Shown piece by piece: positions 40,017 to 44,485 of a DNA stretch of 44,485 bases. The position numbers were made by a program, and so were the translations under genes. Numbering within the stretch: the stretch's first letter is position 1; the number at the start of each line of letters is the position of its first letter. The notes under the pieces are model-generated. The model saw only the letters and a program-made list of their open reading frames with translations. It ran no database searches and had not been told where the DNA came from. Source of the stretch: Acetobacter orientalis (GTDB taxonomy: Bacteria > Pseudomonadota > Alphaproteobacteria > Acetobacterales > Acetobacteraceae); contig NZ_BAMX01000037.1 of NCBI RefSeq assembly GCF_000963965.1, forward strand, positions 1 to 44,485, read 5' to 3'.

Positions 40017-41915
40017 TTAGTTGTCACTCATTTGTGCGTTTTCCAGTTCGGCCTCGGCTTCCAGCCATTGTTCTTCTAGCTCTGCTTGCGCTTTGCCAAT
40101 GGCGGCTAGGCGGGTGTTTAGGCGTGTTACATCGTCTGCTTTGCCGGTTGTATAAAGGGCGGGGTCTGCCAGTTTGGCTTCTAGTGTGGCGCGCTCGGCG
40201 GCCAGTTTGGCCAGTTTGCTTTCGGCATCTTTAATAAGTTTGCGCAAAGGGGCTTGGGCCTTGCGTATTTCGGCCCTGTCGCGTCGGTCGTCCTTACGGC
40301 TTTGCTGGGGGGCATCGTCTTGTGGTTTACTGGCCCGGTTGGCAGAGCGGCTTTGCTCAATAAGCCAACTGCGGTACTCGGCCATATCGCCTTCAAAGGG
40401 GGTTGCTTTACCCTCTGCCACCAGCCACAGGCGGTCTGCTACCAGCTCAACTAGGTGCGGGTCGTGGCTAATAAGCAGCACGGCGCCTTCAAAACCAGAA
40501 AGAGCACGCACCAGCGCATCGCGGGCATCTAGGTCTAGGTGGTTGGTGGGTTCGTCTAAAATGAGCATTTGCGGGGCGTCTCGCGTAGCGAGAGCCAGCA
40601 ATAGGCGTGCTTTTTCACCACCTGAGAGGTCTTTTACTGGGGTTTCAGCGCGTTCAGCATCTAGCCCAAAACGGGCTAGTTGGGCCCGTACAACCGGGGG
40701 GAGGGCTTTTGGTAGAGCGCGGCTCATATGGTCAACCGGGGTATCGTTGAGCACTAACTCTTCAGCCTGATGCTGAGCAAAATAGCCAATTTTTAAGCGT
40801 GGGTTACGCTCCATAGTGCCCGCAAGTGGCTCCAACCGACCGGCTATAAGCTTGGCGAGTGTCGATTTACCGTTGCCATTAGCCCCGAGCAGGGCAATCC
40901 GGTCTTCCATATCTAACCGGAGCGAGATGTTAGACAGTACGGCCTTGCCGCCATAGCCCACATTAACCCGGTTCATGGTGAGCATGGGGGGCGGCAGTTG
41001 CTCTGGCTCAGGAAAAGCAAAGCGGGTGGGTGCGTCTTCTACGACCGATTCGATAACCGGGAGTTTTTCTAGCGCCTTTATGCGGGCCTGCGCCTGCTTG
41101 GCTTTGGTGGCTTTAGCCCTAAAGCGGTCAACAAAAGACTGCATGTGGGCGCGTTGGGCAGCAATTTTTTCTGCTTGCCGGGCTTGCTGCAAAGCATGCT
41201 CGGTACGGATTCGGACAAAATTTTCGTAGCCACCGGGGGTAAGTGTCAGTTTTCCGCGGTCTAGGTGGGCAATGGCATCTACGCAGGAATCGAGCAGGCC
41301 ACGGTCGTGGCTAACAATAAGTGCAGCCCCAGCGAATCGGGTAAGCCAACTTTCAAGCCAGAGTGTTGCCTCAAGGTCGAGGTGGTTTGTTGGTTCATCA
41401 AGCAGCAAAAGGTCTGGCTCAAGAAAGAGCGCGGTTGCCAAAGATACACGCATACGCCACCCGCCCGAAAAGTCCGAAACGGGCCTAAGTTGAGCCTCGG
41501 CACTAAAACCAAGCCCGGCCAATACGGTAGCTGCGCGAGAGGGGGCGCTCTCTGCCCCAATAGCCCGCAGGCGCTCATGTATTTCGGCAATACGGGTTGG
41601 GTCTGTGGCGGTTTCTGCCTCGGCCATTAGGCTTGTGCGCTCAGTATCGCCTGCTAACACCGTGTCTATTAGCGAGGCGCCATCGGCTGGGGCTTCTTGT
41701 TTAACACGGGCCATACGTGCGCGGGCCGAGAGCCGAATATCGCCGCCATCTGGGCTAATATCTCCGGCAATGGCGGCCAGAAGGGTTGATTTGCCAGCCC
41801 CGTTACGGCCTACCAGCCCCACTTTGCGCCCCGGCTCTATGGACAGGTCTGCCTGGTCAAGCAGGGTACGGCCTGCAATGCGCAGGGTAAGGTCGGAGAT
41901 GGTAAGAAGACTCAA
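40017..41915 (-). CDS. ABC-F family ATPase (YheS/Uup-like)
   Basis: A 632-residue soluble protein with two ABC ATPase domains. Walker A sites are GRNGAGKST (about 36-44) and GANGNGKST, the signatures are FSGGWRMRVS and LSGGEKARLLL, and Walker B is LLLLDEPTNHLD and LILDEPTNHLD. The linker between the two ABC domains (KATKAKQAQARIKALEK) matches the ribosome-contacting P-site tRNA interaction motif of ABC-F factors. A basic C-terminal coiled coil follows (about 530-632). It probably acts on stalled ribosomes; no antibiotic-resistance role can be read from sequence. The start is TTG at 41915; there is no upstream ATG and GAGAG lies 7 bases ahead. Confidence 0.9.
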   Translation of the reverse strand: MSLLTISDLTLRIAGRTLLDQADLSIEPGRKVGLVGRNGAGKSTLLAAIAGDISPDGGDIRLSARARMARVKQEAPADGASLIDTVLAGDTERTSLMAEAETATDPTRIAEIHERLRAIGAESAPSRAATVLAGLGFSAEAQLRPVSDFSGGWRMRVSLATALFLEPDLLLLDEPTNHLDLEATLWLESWLTRFAGAALIVSHDRGLLDSCVDAIAHLDRGKLTLTPGGYENFVRIRTEHALQQARQAEKIAAQRAHMQSFVDRFRAKATKAKQAQARIKALEKLPVIESVVEDAPTRFAFPEPEQLPPPMLTMNRVNVGYGGKAVLSNISLRLDMEDRIALLGANGNGKSTLAKLIAGRLEPLAGTMERNPRLKIGYFAQHQAEELVLNDTPVDHMSRALPKALPPVVRAQLARFGLDAERAETPVKDLSGGEKARLLLALATRDAPQMLILDEPTNHLDLDARDALVRALSGFEGAVLLISHDPHLVELVADRLWLVAEGKATPFEGDMAEYRSWLIEQSRSANRASKPQDDAPQQSRKDDRRDRAEIRKAQAPLRKLIKDAESKLAKLAAERATLEAKLADPALYTTGKADDVTRLNTRLAAIGKAQAELEEQWLEAEAELENAQMSDN

Positions 41916-42048
41916 CGCAATGCTCTCGTTTTGGGTGCAACTGTACTTTGATGTAGGGAAGTACCTACCAGCCCAAGAGAATATGCTCTAGAGGAGCATG
42001 CTGAAAGGCGCCGCTTGAGGCGACTGGACTTCGAGAGGAGATTTGACC

Positions 42049-42471
42049 ATGGCAACAGAACGTACACTTTCTATCATTAAGCCCGATGCAACCCGTCGTA
42101 ACCTGACCGGCAAGATCAACGCTGTATTTGAAGACGCAGGTCTGAAAATTGTTGCGCAAAAACGCGCACAGCTGACACCAGCTCAGGCAGGTGCTTTCTA
42201 TGCAGTGCATAAAGAACGCCCTTTCTACAATGACCTGGTGTCTTTCATGATCTCTGGCCCAGTTGTGCTGCAGGTTCTTGAAGGCGAAAACGCTGTTGCA
42301 AAAAACCGCGACGTAATGGGTGCAACCGACCCCAAAAAGGCCGAAGCACACACCATTCGCGCTCAGTTTGCTGAAAGCATTGAAGCAAACTCTGTGCACG
42401 GTTCTGACAGTGCAGAAAACGCTGCAAACGAAATTCGCTTTTTCTTTGCAGAAACAGAAATTCTTCCCTGA
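42049..42471 (+). CDS. ndk: Nucleoside diphosphate kinase
   Basis: A 140-residue enzyme that balances NTP and dNTP pools by transferring the gamma-phosphate. The active-site histidine is His117 in NSVHGSDS, and the family start [18 protein letters not shown] and the [44 protein letters not shown] block are intact. AGGAG lies 8 bases before the ATG at 42049; a TTG at 42043 is not favoured. It is a stand-alone gene divergent from the ABC-F gene, with its own strong terminator. The codon usage is visibly biased, which fits high expression. Confidence 0.97.
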   Translation: MATERTLSIIKPDATRRNLTGKINAVFEDAGLKIVAQKRAQLTPAQAGAFYAVHKERPFYNDLVSFMISGPVVLQVLEGENAVAKNRDVMGATDPKKAEAHTIRAQFAESIEANSVHGSDSAENAANEIRFFFAETEILP

Positions 42472-42535
42472 GAAGAAAACGGCTTATGCTGCGCTTTTGG
42501 TCTAACCTGACCTAAGCGCGGTTTAAGGCGGCAAG

Positions 42536-42598
42536 CAGGCCCAATGGTGTATGGCAAGGGTTAACCTTTGCTGTGCAACATTGGGCCTGTTTTGTTTT
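42536..42598 (+). terminator. Composite terminator of ndk
   Basis: A perfect 11-bp outer stem (42536-42546 with 42579-42589) encloses a 32-base loop that has its own inner 7-bp hairpin with one wobble (GCAAGGG/CCTTTGC). A TTTTGTTTT tract follows on the plus strand. Confidence 0.85.
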
Positions 42599-42900
42599 GG
42601 GTAACAGAGATACTGCAAAGTGGGCGTCATAAAACTGTCATATAACAATTATAAAAAACCTGAGTGCCTGCATAACTGCTTTGCTGCGTAGCCGTACTGC
42701 GCAGCAAAATTTGTAGGGGCAAGGTTTTGGAAAGGTTTCGGGCCTATAGCAGCCAAGACTCTTGCGCAGTGCATAGGTGGTGGCAGGCAGAGGGTATGTT
42801 CTGCTTAGGCAAGACTTAATAGCGTGCGCCACAAGATTTTTCCGAACACGCCGGTAACGGTACATTGTGCCACTCGCCGGGCTCCATAGGAAGGAACAGC
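42599..42900. other. Intergenic region upstream of hpnR
   Basis: About 300 bases with no supported gene. A 9-bp inverted repeat (42680-42688 with 42700-42708) surrounds an 11-base loop. It lacks a T tract close enough to be called a terminator. The hpnR promoter must lie here but could not be assigned. Confidence 0.4.

Positions 42901-44485
<1,585 letters not shown>

Noticed and set aside
36547..41915. AI-2 quorum-sensing locus (regulator pair plus AI-2E permease)
   Set aside because: No luxS or lsr-type genes are seen, and AI-2E-family proteins have several known substrates. Position alone does not support it.
42680..42708. Terminator upstream of hpnR
   Set aside because: The 9-bp inverted repeat has no T tract following it on either strand, and ndk already has a strong terminator.

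Overview
The window reads as chromosomal DNA of an acetic acid bacterium (Acetobacteraceae, Alphaproteobacteria; Acetobacter or a close relative). The grounds are the family-level look of the housekeeping proteins (RNase E with an acidic insert in its S1 domain and a C-terminal GWW motif, the ispH-thrB-rnhA cluster, an NDUFA9-type oxidoreductase) and above all a complete HpnR-type hopanoid C-3 methylase, a hallmark of aerobic 3-methylhopanoid producers such as Acetobacter and methanotrophs. The assignment is inference; no rRNA or other phylogenetic marker was compared.

Layout. 1-3440 (minus): the 5' part of hisG and complete rne. 3921-9261: a Tat-type cell-wall amidase, then an iron-uptake module made of three membrane-protein genes on the minus strand (DUF3325, PepSY, DUF3649) divergent from a TonB-dependent siderophore receptor, with a Fur-like operator between them. 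This module is visibly AT-richer than its neighbours. 9262-10250: a gene-poor stretch with a 41-residue membrane peptide, a cluster of DnaA-box-like 9-mers beside AT-rich DNA, and tRNA-Leu(CAG). 10251-20756 (plus): NDUFA9-like protein, gltD-gltB (glutamate synthase), pepF and an ABC1/UbiB-type kinase. 20823-24110: a lipoprotein gene on the minus strand, then ispH-thrB-rnhA.

24358-30627 (minus): a frameshifted TraB/GumN gene, a MotB-like plus MotA-like pair with a secreted OmpA-domain protein (a putative non-flagellar, proton-driven envelope motor), nadK and a GT4 glycosyltransferase. 30686-35239 (plus): a TPR protein, a GT9 glycosyltransferase, thrS and infC. The infC gene starts at ATA, so its N-terminus is lost if only ATG/GTG/TTG starts are allowed. 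35337-41915 (minus): SIMPL-domain protein with a coupled small protein, a histidine kinase/response regulator pair, an AI-2E-type permease and an ABC-F ATPase. 42049-44485 (plus): ndk, hpnR, and a GGCACA tandem repeat that starts right after the hpnR stop and runs off the window.

Most of the window is ordinary core genome. No CRISPR array, prophage, insertion sequence or recognisable defence island was seen. The points most worth checking are the MotA/MotB/OmpA trio, the DnaA-box cluster, the ATA start of infC with the terminator-like hairpin in front of it, the TraB/GumN frameshift, the hexanucleotide repeat after hpnR, the small unannotated membrane peptide, and an ABC1 kinase with an altered KxGQ motif.
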